NCBI GenBank assembly: GCA_964471475.1 | Contig: CAYYFQ010000022.1 | Coordinates: 1 to 34,199 of the forward strand | Length of the DNA stretch: 34,199 bases | DNA from: JAJNBD01 sp964471475 | Lineage (GTDB): Bacteria > Pseudomonadota > Gammaproteobacteria > CAISUE01 | Reading direction: 5' to 3' | Shown: positions 17,253 through 25,105 of the stretch, piece by piece | Position numbering within the stretch: the stretch's first letter is position 1 | Layout: each line of letters opens with the position of its first letter | Made by a program: the position numbers and the translations under genes | The notes under the pieces: model-generated | The model's input: the letters and a program-made list of their open reading frames with translations, nothing else | What the model was told of the DNA's origin: nothing | The model's database searches: none

Positions 17253-19722
17253 TCCTGAGCATAAGAAGATAAACAAGATCAGCAATCACTATGATCCTAA
17301 AAAGCTGGAACCTGAAGTTCAGCAGTATTGGAAAACTCATCAAAGTTTTAAAGCGATTGAAGATTCTACCAAAGAAAAATTTTATTGTTTGAGTATGATG
17401 CCATATCCAAGTGGTCAGTTGCACATGGGGCATGTGCGCAACTATACCTTGGGAGATGTGCTGAGTCGTTATCAAAGAATGCGTGGTAAAAATGTATTGC
17501 ATCCTTTTGGGTGGGATGCATTTGGGCTTCCCGCTGAGAATGCTGCTATTAAAAATCAATCCGTACCTGCTACGTGGACTTATAGCAACATCGAAAGTAT
17601 GAAGAAAGTTTTGGATAGCTTGGGTTTTGGTTTTGATTGGTCACGTGAAGTGGCGACTTGTTCAAAGGATTATTACCGCTGGGAGCAGTGGTTTTTTATT
17701 CAACTTTATAAAAAAGGATTAGTTTATAAAAAAATGGCGGTGGTGAATTGGGACCCGGTAGATCAAACGGTTTTGGCTAATGAACAGGTCATCAATGGTC
17801 GTGGTTGGCGCTCAGATGCGTTAGTAGAACGTAAAGAAATTGCGCAATGGTTTATTAAAATTACTGATTATGCGGAAGAACTCCTCAAGGATTTGGATCA
17901 ACTGACCGGCTGGCCTGAGCAAGTAGTAACAATGCAGCGCAATTGGATCGGGAAATCACAAGGGGTTGAAATTGATTTTGTCATCGAAGGCAGTGAAGAA
18001 AAAATCACGGTTTATACTACGCGTCCTGATACTATTTATGGCGCTACTTTTTTATCTGTAGCCTATAATCATCCTGCTATTCAACAAGCGGTGCAAGCGA
18101 ATCCGGCGCTCCAAGCTTTTGTGGAATCTTGCAAAAAAGTACAGGTGGCGGAAGCCGCATTGGCGACCATGGAAAAGCGAGGAATGGCTACTGGGCTTTA
18201 TGCGATGAATCCTTTATCTGGTGAAAAAATCCCCCTATGGATTGCAAATTTTGTAGTGATGGATTATGGCACAGGAGCAGTCATGTCAGTGCCCGCTCAT
18301 GATCAACGGGATTTCGAGTTTGCAAAACAATATGATTTACCGATGAAAATAGTGGTGGAGTCTTCTTTATCCCCTTCCCACCTGGAAGTGCAAGAAAAAG
18401 CACTCACTGAACAAGGTATTTTAATTCATTCGGGCCCTTTTGATGGTTTAGATTTTGAACAGGCTTTTGAAGCGATTGTGCAAGCATTAGTGGCTAAAAA
18501 AGCGGGGCGCAAAAAAATACAATATCGTTTGCGTGACTGGGGTGTTTCGCGCCAACGTTATTGGGGTGCTCCTATTCCAATGATTGAGTGTGAACATTGT
18601 GGAACTGTGCCTGTGCCTGACGCACAACTCCCTGTAATTTTGCCTGAAGAAGTGGTGTTAAGTGGGAAAGGCTCCCCTATTAAATCTGACCCTAATTTTT
18701 ATCAAACTACTTGTCCACAGTGCCATCGAGCAGCCCATCGTGAAACTGATACGTTTGACACTTTTATGGAATCCTCTTGGTATTTTCTACGTTATTGTTG
18801 CCCTGATCAGCATGAAAAAATGCTGGATGAGCGCGTAGATTATTGGATGCCCGTAGATCAATACATTGGTGGAGTGGAGCATGCCATTCTTCATTTATTG
18901 TATTCACGTTTTTACATCAAACTGTTACGTGATGCTGGTTTAGTAAAATTTGATGAGCCATTTAAAAAATTATTGACACAAGGAATGGTGTTGAAAGGTG
19001 GCGCTAAGATGTCAAAGTCTAAAGGTAATGTAGTAGAACCTACAGATTTGATGGCGCAATATGGAGCAGATACAGCGCGCTTGTTTTCTATGTTTGCAGC
19101 GCCTCCAGAGCAATCCATGGAATGGTCGGATGCGGGCGTGGAAGGAGCGCATCGGTTTTTGAAAAAATTATGGATGTTTGTGGGGGAGCATGCCGCACAT
19201 GTGGTGAATCCGCAACCTATTTCAGAGAGCTCCCGTGCGATCAAAACCAGGCAGCAGTTGCATCAAGTCTTGCAGCAAGTACAATTTGATTATGATCGCT
19301 TGCAGTTTAATACGGTGGTTTCTGGAGCAATGAAGATTTTTAATATTTTGCAAGCGTATGGGCAGAAGTCGCAGACGCATACTGATGTGGTATTGGTAGA
19401 AGGGATTCGATTGTTGTTATTAGTGCTAGCACCCATTACGCCGCATATTGTGCATGAATTATGGCGCTTATGTGGTTTCGGGGATGATCCTTTGAAAGCA
19501 CGCTGGCCTGCGGTGGATCACAGTGCGTTACAAAGTGATTCGGTAGAGTTTATTATTCAAGTCAATGGAAAATTGCGCGGCAAAATCTCTGCACTGCGTG
19601 ATATTACTCAAGAGCAATTATTGGCAAAATTGCAAGAAGACGCACAACTTGCTAAAGTAGTCCCCGCTGTCTTAAAAAAAGTCGTTTTAGTGCCAGGAAA
19701 ATTGATTAATTTGGTGGGATAA
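17245..19722 (+). CDS. leuS: Leucyl-tRNA synthetase
   Basis: LeuS charges tRNA-Leu and edits mischarged products. The 825-residue protein is within the bacterial range (E. coli about 860). Motifs: HIGH-type HMGH at residues 60-63 (PYPSGQLHMGHVRNY), the long N-terminal catalytic part (HPFGWDAFGLPAENAAIKN), the editing insertion with TTRPDTIYGATFLSVA, RYWGAPIPMIECEHCG, KMSKS at 588-592 and a C-terminal tRNA-binding domain ending VLVPGKLINLVG. The ATG at 17245 overlaps the nuoF stop by 8 bases; the frame is open further upstream inside nuoF but that part does not resemble LeuS. Being attached to a nuo operon is unusual and implies cotranscription with complex I genes. The transporter gene starts 8 bp after its stop. 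Confidence 0.98.
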   Translation: MIDPEHKKINKISNHYDPKKLEPEVQQYWKTHQSFKAIEDSTKEKFYCLSMMPYPSGQLHMGHVRNYTLGDVLSRYQRMRGKNVLHPFGWDAFGLPAENAAIKNQSVPATWTYSNIESMKKVLDSLGFGFDWSREVATCSKDYYRWEQWFFIQLYKKGLVYKKMAVVNWDPVDQTVLANEQVINGRGWRSDALVERKEIAQWFIKITDYAEELLKDLDQLTGWPEQVVTMQRNWIGKSQGVEIDFVIEGSEEKITVYTTRPDTIYGATFLSVAYNHPAIQQAVQANPALQAFVESCKKVQVAEAALATMEKRGMATGLYAMNPLSGEKIPLWIANFVVMDYGTGAVMSVPAHDQRDFEFAKQYDLPMKIVVESSLSPSHLEVQEKALTEQGILIHSGPFDGLDFEQAFEAIVQALVAKKAGRKKIQYRLRDWGVSRQRYWGAPIPMIECEHCGTVPVPDAQLPVILPEEVVLSGKGSPIKSDPNFYQTTCPQCHRAAHRETDTFDTFMESSWYFLRYCCPDQHEKMLDERVDYWMPVDQYIGGVEHAILHLLYSRFYIKLLRDAGLVKFDEPFKKLLTQGMVLKGGAKMSKSKGNVVEPTDLMAQYGADTARLFSMFAAPPEQSMEWSDAGVEGAHRFLKKLWMFVGEHAAHVVNPQPISESSRAIKTRQQLHQVLQQVQFDYDRLQFNTVVSGAMKIFNILQAYGQKSQTHTDVVLVEGIRLLLLVLAPITPHIVHELWRLCGFGDDPLKARWPAVDHSALQSDSVEFIIQVNGKLRGKISALRDITQEQLLAKLQEDAQLAKVVPAVLKKVVLVPGKLINLVG

Positions 19723-19730
19723 GGATTCAT

Positions 19731-21371
19731 ATGCTTGCTCGACGATTTTCTCCGCTTCACATGTTGTTTTTGAGTATTAATGGAATCATTGGATCTGCTT
19801 GGTTATTTGCACCGATGTATGGCGCAAAAATCGCAGGTTCTGCCGTGTTGATTTCTTGGTTGTTGGGAGGGGCTGCTACTTTAGTCATTGCTTTTACTTT
19901 TGCGGAATTATCAGCAATGTTACCGGCGGCAGGGGGGACGACGCGCTTTGCGGAATTAACACAAGGTACGACCACTGGTTTTCTGATCAGTTGGGTTTCT
20001 TGGCTTTCAACGGTGACGATGCCGCCTATCGAAGTGCAAGCCGTTTTACAATATATTTCTACTTATATTCCGGTGCTCACCAAAATTGTGCCAGGTCATG
20101 CGCCCGTATTAAGTGGGCAAGGGTTGCTATGGGCCTCGATTTTAATGCTCCTCCTTGTGTTTTTAAATCTTGCTAGCTTCAAAGGTTTCGTTCGCGCTAA
20201 TTTTCTTATTTTTAGTTTTAAAGTGATGGTGATTGTGTTGACGATTGTGATGCTCATCACTCATCGTTTTTATCCACAAAATTTTTTACTGCCAGCGTTA
20301 AAAAACAATCCCTGGAGTTGGGAGGCAATTTTTAGCGCCGTTGCGACAGGGGGGATTGTGTTTGCGTTCACAGGCTTTAAGCACGGCGTAGAATTAGCTG
20401 GTGAAATGACCAAACCTCATTTGTCTATTTTATTTGCTATTGTGGGCTCTGTAGTGGTCTGTTTGATCTTATACCTCGGGTTGCAAATTGCTTTTTTAGG
20501 GGCGATTCAACCCAGTGATTTAGCGAACGGTTGGCAAAATCTACATTTTAGCGGAGAGGTGGGGCCTTTTGTAGGACTTGTTGGCGCCTTGGGCATTATT
20601 TGGCTTGTGAAATTATTATTGATAGATGCCGCAGTTTCGCCATTGGGCGCAGGTTTAGTGTATATCACGTCAACTGCTCGTATTATTTATGCCATGAGTT
20701 GTAATCGTTATTTACCTCGCGTATTTTCAAAATTAAATGAACAGCAAATGCCAATTGGTGCCATCATTTTAAATTTTTTTGTGGGGATGTTGTTATTTTT
20801 GCCATTTCCTGGGTGGCAAAACATGGTGAGCTTTTTAGTTTCTGCGGTTGTCATTTCTTATGCGATGGGGCCGATTGCTTTGATGAGTATGCGGTATCAA
20901 ATGCCCAATGAAAAACGCCCCTTTAAATTACCATTTGCGACACTTTTTTGTTTTATTGCTTTTTATTGCTGTAACTTAATTAGTTACTGGACCGGTTGGG
21001 AGACAATGTCAAAATTAGCGTTGGCTTTGATTATCGGAGCTTGTATTTTATGGGGTAAAAAAGAAGAACATAATCGCACGGCAGTAGTGGGCCATAAAGC
21101 GCTCCTCTGGTTGGTGCCTTATTTAGTAGGGCTTGTTGTTATTAGTTATTTAGGCAGTTATGGTGGAAGAGGATGGATTACTTTTGGATGGGATTTTCTT
21201 ATTATCGGAATTTTTAGCGCGATTATTTTTGCTATTGCAATTAAGACAAGATTACGTACCGATGAAATGCGTGATGCTTATCAGGAGTTAGTTGTCGAGT
21301 CTTCTTCGCCCGAAGAAGCTACATCAAAATTGGTTGAATCTGAGGCGTCTTCTGAATCATCAGTTAGCTGA
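19731..21371 (+). CDS. APC-superfamily amino acid permease
   Basis: This 546-residue transporter belongs to the amino acid-polyamine-organocation superfamily and should move an amino acid across the inner membrane. It has about 12 or more hydrophobic helices; helix 1 carries the APC motif SINGIIGSAWLFAP, and AFTFAELSAMLPAAGGTTRF and FTGFKHGVELAGEMTKPH match conserved APC regions. The substrate cannot be read from sequence; distant similarity to aspartate/glutamate permeases is an impression only. The ATG at 19731 has AAGGA 5 bases upstream. The last 30 codons encode a Ser/Glu-rich cytoplasmic tail (ESSSPEEATSK) that lies antisense over the 3' end of the L,D-transpeptidase gene. For an intracellular organism, amino acid import of this kind is a plausible main nutrient route. 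Confidence 0.9.
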   Translation: MLARRFSPLHMLFLSINGIIGSAWLFAPMYGAKIAGSAVLISWLLGGAATLVIAFTFAELSAMLPAAGGTTRFAELTQGTTTGFLISWVSWLSTVTMPPIEVQAVLQYISTYIPVLTKIVPGHAPVLSGQGLLWASILMLLLVFLNLASFKGFVRANFLIFSFKVMVIVLTIVMLITHRFYPQNFLLPALKNNPWSWEAIFSAVATGGIVFAFTGFKHGVELAGEMTKPHLSILFAIVGSVVVCLILYLGLQIAFLGAIQPSDLANGWQNLHFSGEVGPFVGLVGALGIIWLVKLLLIDAAVSPLGAGLVYITSTARIIYAMSCNRYLPRVFSKLNEQQMPIGAIILNFFVGMLLFLPFPGWQNMVSFLVSAVVISYAMGPIALMSMRYQMPNEKRPFKLPFATLFCFIAFYCCNLISYWTGWETMSKLALALIIGACILWGKKEEHNRTAVVGHKALLWLVPYLVGLVVISYLGSYGGRGWITFGWDFLIIGIFSAIIFAIAIKTRLRTDEMRDAYQELVVESSSPEEATSKLVESEASSESSVS

Positions 21372-22300
21372 AACGCAGTATCTTGAGGGAGTTCACGAAG
21401 GCTTGCATCATGGCCAATGGCGATGGGAATTCCCATTTGGTCATTTTGTACAGCTTCTAAGCGTTTTTTGTTAATAATAGCACCATGATTCTTTGTGGCG
21501 TATGTGAGTGCTTCATGAAGGCTATTACCATCAGCGTATTCTGGGAAAGGGATCTCAGCGGATAAATATAAAATGTGATCTCGCCAGCCCACTTTGTTTT
21601 CATTGTGATTAATAATCACGCGTGTACCGATGGGCACATGCTCGTATAAAAATTCTATATCTTGAGGCAGCATGCGCATGCATCCATGTGATGCACGTTG
21701 ACCCACCGTGGCTGGGTAGTTGGTGCCATGCATGCGAATACCCGGCAATGCAAAGTAAATCGCATATTTGCCAAGAGGATTATCTTTAGTTCCACCTGGA
21801 TAATATTTTTTATAAGGCTTCCCAAGAGCTTTATCTTCCGCCAGAATAGAGTCGGGTTTTATCCAAATAGGATTTTCTTTTTTATTGATCACTTCTGTAA
21901 TGGCACGTGGTGTATTCCACCCTTCACGCCCCGCACCAATGGGGAAAATATAAACCACTTTTTCGTTAGCGGGAAAATAATAAGCGCGCAGTTCAGCCAA
22001 ATTCACAATGATGCCTTCATGAGTATGAGGGAGAATAAAAAGAGTAGGAATAACGACTTTAGTGCCAGGTGTTAAGGCGGCGCGTTCTGGGAGATCTGGA
22101 TTGGCTTCTAACATGCTGTAATAGCCAATATCGTATTTCATGCCTAAACGAGATAAAGTATCTCTTGGTTGTGTCGTGATAATTTGCAAATTACCCACCA
22201 GATTTTCGCCATTTTTAGGTAAATCAAATTTTAAGGCGTGAGAAGAAAAGGGCAGTAATACAAGGCTGAGTATCGTCAGTAATAGGCGTGAAAAATTCAT
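21281..22300 (-). CDS. Periplasmic L,D-transpeptidase (YkuD) with LysM domain
   Basis: This is an ErfK/YbiS/YcfS-type enzyme that crosslinks peptidoglycan or attaches lipoprotein to it. The 339-residue product has a signal peptide (MNFSRLLLTILSLVLLPFSS, cleaved near SHA), a LysM-like region at about 38-85 (ITTQPRDTLSRLGMKYDIGY, LTPGTKVVIPT) and a YkuD domain with the catalytic pattern His191 (MHGTN), His205 and Cys207 (SHGCMRM). The C-terminus is a Ser/Asp/Glu-rich tail (DDSEDASDST) beyond the conserved domain. The ATG has a GGAGAAG ribosome site about 8 bases upstream. It is convergent with the transporter gene, overlapping it by 91 bp. The specific role (crosslinking or protein attachment) cannot be told. 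Confidence 0.93.
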   Translation of the reverse strand: MNFSRLLLTILSLVLLPFSSHALKFDLPKNGENLVGNLQIITTQPRDTLSRLGMKYDIGYYSMLEANPDLPERAALTPGTKVVIPTLFILPHTHEGIIVNLAELRAYYFPANEKVVYIFPIGAGREGWNTPRAITEVINKKENPIWIKPDSILAEDKALGKPYKKYYPGGTKDNPLGKYAIYFALPGIRMHGTNYPATVGQRASHGCMRMLPQDIEFLYEHVPIGTRVIINHNENKVGWRDHILYLSAEIPFPEYADGNSLHEALTYATKNHGAIINKKRLEAVQNDQMGIPIAIGHDASLRELPQDTAFQLTDDSEDASDSTNFDVASSGEEDSTTNS

Positions 22301-22492
22301 TTATATTTCTTCTCCATTCTCAAACTTTTTTCTTCAAGGATTAACTTTTGTTGAGCTTTTATCGCTATTTTTTCTACAATATCATAAAAAGTTAAATAGC
22401 AAATGATGCAGATTGTAGCATATCTTTTTAATAGGACTCTTTCGAAACGCTACTCCTGTGGAAAATTTGTGCGTCGGTTCGGTGCTTTGACC

Positions 22493-22686
22493 TTCCTGTA
22501 CTGGCGTGTGTACCCATCGTACTTGAAGATGCTGGGTTATAACAACGTATTTTTTGCAAGATAAAATCTTTCTTGAACGCGGAATAGCCAGTCCTATTCT
22601 AAGCGAAAGAAAGTTTTAGCATGCGGAAAAGACAACGTTAGAATCCAGTATCTTCAGGTACGATGGGTATATACTGATGACGGGAT
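22493..22686. repeat. Repeat A, full palindromic MITE-like element (about 190 bp)
   Basis: The left arm (22506-22575, TACCCATCGTACTTGAAGAT... to TCTTTCTTG) is the reverse complement, with scattered mismatches, of the right arm (about 22604-22677, CGAAAGAAAGTTTTAGC... to CGATGGGTATATAC). Pairing continues more weakly outward to about 22493 and 22686. A 28-base middle (22576-22603) separates the arms. The right half recurs at 11452-11530 (76/79 identical). It has no coding capacity and is compatible with a non-autonomous mobile element. It lies in the 433-bp gap between the divergent transpeptidase and hydrolase genes; a TATAAT at 22695-22700 just outside could serve the hydrolase. Confidence 0.85.
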
Positions 22687-22733
22687 GGATGTCGTATAAT
22701 TTCTCAAGTTAACTGCGATAAAAGGAAAATCCC

Positions 22734-23582
22734 GTGACCTCTTCTCATTTTGTTGAAATGGATGATCAAGTTCGCCTCTATTGCCATATCGTGGGTGAAG
22801 GCGATCCATGCATTATGGTACATGGTGGACCTGGCTTATCCATGGATTATTTATTACCCAGCATGGAAGTATTGGCAAAGTCTCATTTAGTTATTTTTTA
22901 TGATCAAAGAGGTAATGGTAAATCTCCCAGTAAAATTTGTTCTGATACAATGCAGCCAGATCGATTTATTAAAGATATTAAAACGATACAAAATCATTTC
23001 AATTTCAAAAAAATAAATATCATAGGACATTCCACAGGCGCTTATTTTGCAATGCTTTATGCTATTTCCTATCCTGATCAAATAAATAAATTAATTGTAT
23101 TGAACTCTACTTCCATTGCGGATCACGCTATTCCAAAAAGTGAAGTATTCATACCGCAAGATAACTATGAGAAAATGATTGATGATATTCTAAAATTAGA
23201 TACACAAAATGCAGCTGAATTAATTAAGCCCTATAAAGATTTATTTCAACATTTTTTCTATGATTCGACATTATTTAATCAGTTAAATTTAGACAGTATG
23301 ACCGCTGAACAAATTCAAAATAGTGCGAAAATTCATCGTATATTTGGAGAAGTTTTTTTTCATCAGGGACACAGCTTACGTGAAGGATTGGCTCAACTTC
23401 ATATACCTACGTTAATTATGCATGGTAACAACCATGATACTCCGCTTACAATAGCTCAAGAAATCCACGCTTTAATTCATGGATCTGTATTGAAAGTGCT
23501 TAACGCTGGCCATTTTCCTTATATAGAAAAACCAGACGATTTTTTTAATTGCTTAGCTACTTTTCTAAATAATAAAAATTAG
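22734..23582 (+). CDS. Alpha/beta hydrolase, proline iminopeptidase-like
   Basis: This 282-residue alpha/beta-hydrolase resembles prolyl aminopeptidases and related esterases. It shows the oxyanion motif HGGPG (residues 30-34), DQRGNGKS (57-64), the nucleophile elbow GHSTG with Ser100, a probable acid Asp235 (HGNNHDTPL) and catalytic His260 (NAGHFPYIE). No signal peptide is seen, so it is probably cytoplasmic. The start is GTG at 22734 with AAGGA 8 bases upstream; no better ATG lies nearby. The gene is visibly more AT-rich (many AAA, ATT and TTA codons) than nuo or leuS. The substrate is unknown: peptidase, lactonase or esterase are all possible. Confidence 0.88.
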   Translation: MTSSHFVEMDDQVRLYCHIVGEGDPCIMVHGGPGLSMDYLLPSMEVLAKSHLVIFYDQRGNGKSPSKICSDTMQPDRFIKDIKTIQNHFNFKKINIIGHSTGAYFAMLYAISYPDQINKLIVLNSTSIADHAIPKSEVFIPQDNYEKMIDDILKLDTQNAAELIKPYKDLFQHFFYDSTLFNQLNLDSMTAEQIQNSAKIHRIFGEVFFHQGHSLREGLAQLHIPTLIMHGNNHDTPLTIAQEIHALIHGSVLKVLNAGHFPYIEKPDDFFNCLATFLNNKN

Positions 23583-23596
23583 GAGGGATCATTTGT

Positions 23597-23731
23597 ATGA
23601 TAACCTCACCACCAATAAAAAATATCATCTCCCGTTTCGAAAATAGCTTTGATTCAAAAAATTGGTGTGGATTAAATGGCGTTTTATCTACACAAATTAT
23701 CTCTTTGGGGTACGATTTTTGCGCATATTAA
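23597..23731 (+). CDS. Short ORF (44 aa), possible truncated gene
   Basis: The ORF starts at ATG 23597 and encodes MITSPPIKNIISRFENSF... to GYDFCAY, stopping at TAA 23729-23731. A very strong ribosome site (AGGAGG, 23581-23586) precedes it with 10-base spacing, overlapping the stop region of the hydrolase gene, so it looks like a genuine start. The stop lies inside the left terminal inverted repeat (GCGCATATTAA) of the palindromic element at 23721-23833, so the original gene may have been cut by that insertion. I do not recognise the peptide. Confidence 0.4.
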   Translation: MITSPPIKNIISRFENSFDSKNWCGLNGVLSTQIISLGYDFCAY

Positions 23732-23833
23732 ATTTCATTAAAACATAATGTTGTCATCCCGCGACTTGTTCGGCGGGATGACAGCAGCGGAGTTAATTTC
23801 TCCCTGCTTGAAGATAAAAAACTTAATATGCGC
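23721..23833. repeat. Nested palindromic element (type C hairpin with outer inverted ends)
   Basis: Outer inverted repeats GCGCATATTAA (23721-23731) and TTAATATGCGC (23823-23833) flank an inner hairpin, TGTCATCCCGC (23752-23762) and GCGGGATGACA (23773-23783), with a 10-base loop. The inner part matches the sequence inside the glycosyltransferase gene at 32422-32451. The 113-bp unit has the outline of a small non-autonomous insertion. Confidence 0.7.
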
Positions 23834-23978
23834 TAGCCCTGAGTCATCGCGCATTCCTTAACCGTAAAGCTTTCTTTCGTAGCTTTAAGGAGTTTTGCAA
23901 GCAGTATTCGGCTGTTAGATTTTATTCCATCAATTTCGTGCTTTATACTAAAAAAATTAAGCCTGACCCTGATGCCTG

Positions 23979-24833
23979 TCAAAATCTCTTGACGCGTGAA
24001 TGGCAATATGGGACTTTTCCTGTTTTTCTATAATAGTCTTGGTGATAATCTGCCGCGGGCCAGAAAGTTGACACCGGACGTAAACGCGTCGCTAACGTCA
24101 ATCCTTGAGCTTCTAACAGATGTATAACGTTTTCTGCAATCTGTTTTTGTTGATTGTCATAATAAAAAATACCACTGAGATATTGCTCGCCTTTATCTGG
24201 CCCTTGACCATCAGTTTGCGTTGGATCATGAATCTCAAAAAAAAATTTTACTAATGTTTCATAAGAAATCATGCGTGGATCAAAGAGAACACGAACGACT
24301 TCAAAATGTCCTGTATCTTTCTGGCACACCGCTTCATAGCTAGGATTTATTTTATCGCCCCCACTAAATCCCACTTCAGTTTTCAAAACTCCTGGCAATT
24401 GTTTAAAATAATATTCCACACCCCAAAAACAACCTGCCGCAAAAATAGCTTCTTCGGTTTGATGAACATTCTCTTTGTCAACAAAATCAAGACTGAGCGA
24501 ATTAACACAATAGCGCAAATTTTTAGTTGTAAATTGCTCCCCAGAAAAAACATGACCTAAATGCGCGTGACAATGGGCGCATACAATTTCAGTTCGTCGA
24601 CCATCAGCATCGGGTAAGGTTAAAATGGCATTCGGAATCGCTTCATCAAAACTTGGCCAACCACAGTCCGAATGAAATTTATCTTTCGATTGATATAACG
24701 CGGCCCCACAACGTCGACATAAATACGTACCAGAGTGATCGTACGATTCATACTTACCACTAAAAGGGGCTTCGGTTCCTTTGTCGCCGACTACTTTTTG
24801 AATCTTTGGAGATAGGCTGTGATTTTTTAACAT
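23979..24833 (-). CDS. msrBA: Fused methionine sulfoxide reductase MsrB-MsrA
   Basis: This 284-residue bifunctional enzyme repairs both methionine sulfoxide diastereomers. Residues 1-125 are MsrB (reduces the R form): zinc ligands in CRRCG and CAHC, FHSDCGWPSF, and the catalytic Cys in LRYCVNSLSLDF. From about 128 it is MsrA (reduces the S form): catalytic Cys in AAGCFWGVEYYF, then EVGFSGG and HDPTQTDGQGPDKGEQY. The MsrB-first order also occurs in other bacteria; Neisseria PilB has MsrA first. No signal peptide is present, so it should act in the cytoplasm. The ATG has AAGGA about 11 bases upstream. It is divergent from the DUF692 gene and probably monocistronic. Such an enzyme fits exposure to host oxidative bursts. 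Confidence 0.96.
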   Translation of the reverse strand: MLKNHSLSPKIQKVVGDKGTEAPFSGKYESYDHSGTYLCRRCGAALYQSKDKFHSDCGWPSFDEAIPNAILTLPDADGRRTEIVCAHCHAHLGHVFSGEQFTTKNLRYCVNSLSLDFVDKENVHQTEEAIFAAGCFWGVEYYFKQLPGVLKTEVGFSGGDKINPSYEAVCQKDTGHFEVVRVLFDPRMISYETLVKFFFEIHDPTQTDGQGPDKGEQYLSGIFYYDNQQKQIAENVIHLLEAQGLTLATRLRPVSTFWPAADYHQDYYRKTGKVPYCHSRVKRF

Positions 24834-24976
24834 AGTTTACGTATCCTTCTTTTACGATAACAAAGACTCTTCATCGTATGATCATTCACCATACCAACTG
24901 CTTGCACGATTGATGAGGGGTTGATTTGCTTTTGTATTATACCGATCCCCTTATCCCTAAGTCACCACTATCTCTC

Positions 24977-25001
24977 GCATCTTCAGGTGTAATGGATATA
25001 T
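24977..25001 (+). repeat. Repeat A, degenerate fragment
   Basis: GCATCTTCAGGTGTAATGG and the following ATATAT match the right-arm segment of repeat A (22648-22672) at 20 of 25 positions. Only this core is recognisable, so chance similarity cannot be excluded. It overlaps the start of the 37-codon ORF upstream of the DUF692 gene. Confidence 0.4.
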
Positions 25002-25105
25002 CAGCTAAAAACTCGGTTGCATTTCATAAGGGCTTCCGCCATAATTCTTGTCAAAGATTGTCGCTATCCATCGCAAAAACAGAAGGTTATTTTCTTAAAT
25101 TATGA
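24992..25105 (+). CDS. Short ORF (37 aa) overlapping the DUF692 gene start
   Basis: ATG 24992 opens 37 codons (MDISAKNSVAFHKGF..., ending EGYFLKL) and stops at TGA 25103-25105, overlapping the DUF692 ATG (25102) in an ATGA arrangement. It has one Cys (HNSCQR) and a basic centre. The ribosome site is weak (CAGG), and the ATG falls in a repeat-derived segment, so the coding claim is tentative. A role as leader peptide, coupling ORF or substrate peptide is conceivable; no family is recognised. Confidence 0.25.
   Translation: MDISAKNSVAFHKGFRHNSCQRLSLSIAKTEGYFLKL

Noticed and set aside
12574..19722. Functional link between tRNA-Leu(GAG) and leuS in the same block
   Set aside because: tRNA-Leu between secG and nuoA is ancestral in relatives, and leuS joined by replacing nuoG; the pairing is most simply coincidence.
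23860..23890. Hairpin TAAAGCT (23865-23871) / AGCTTTA (23881-23887) as terminator of msrBA
   Set aside because: The stem is only 7 bp, AT-rich, about 90 bp past the stop, and has no T-tract on the minus strand.
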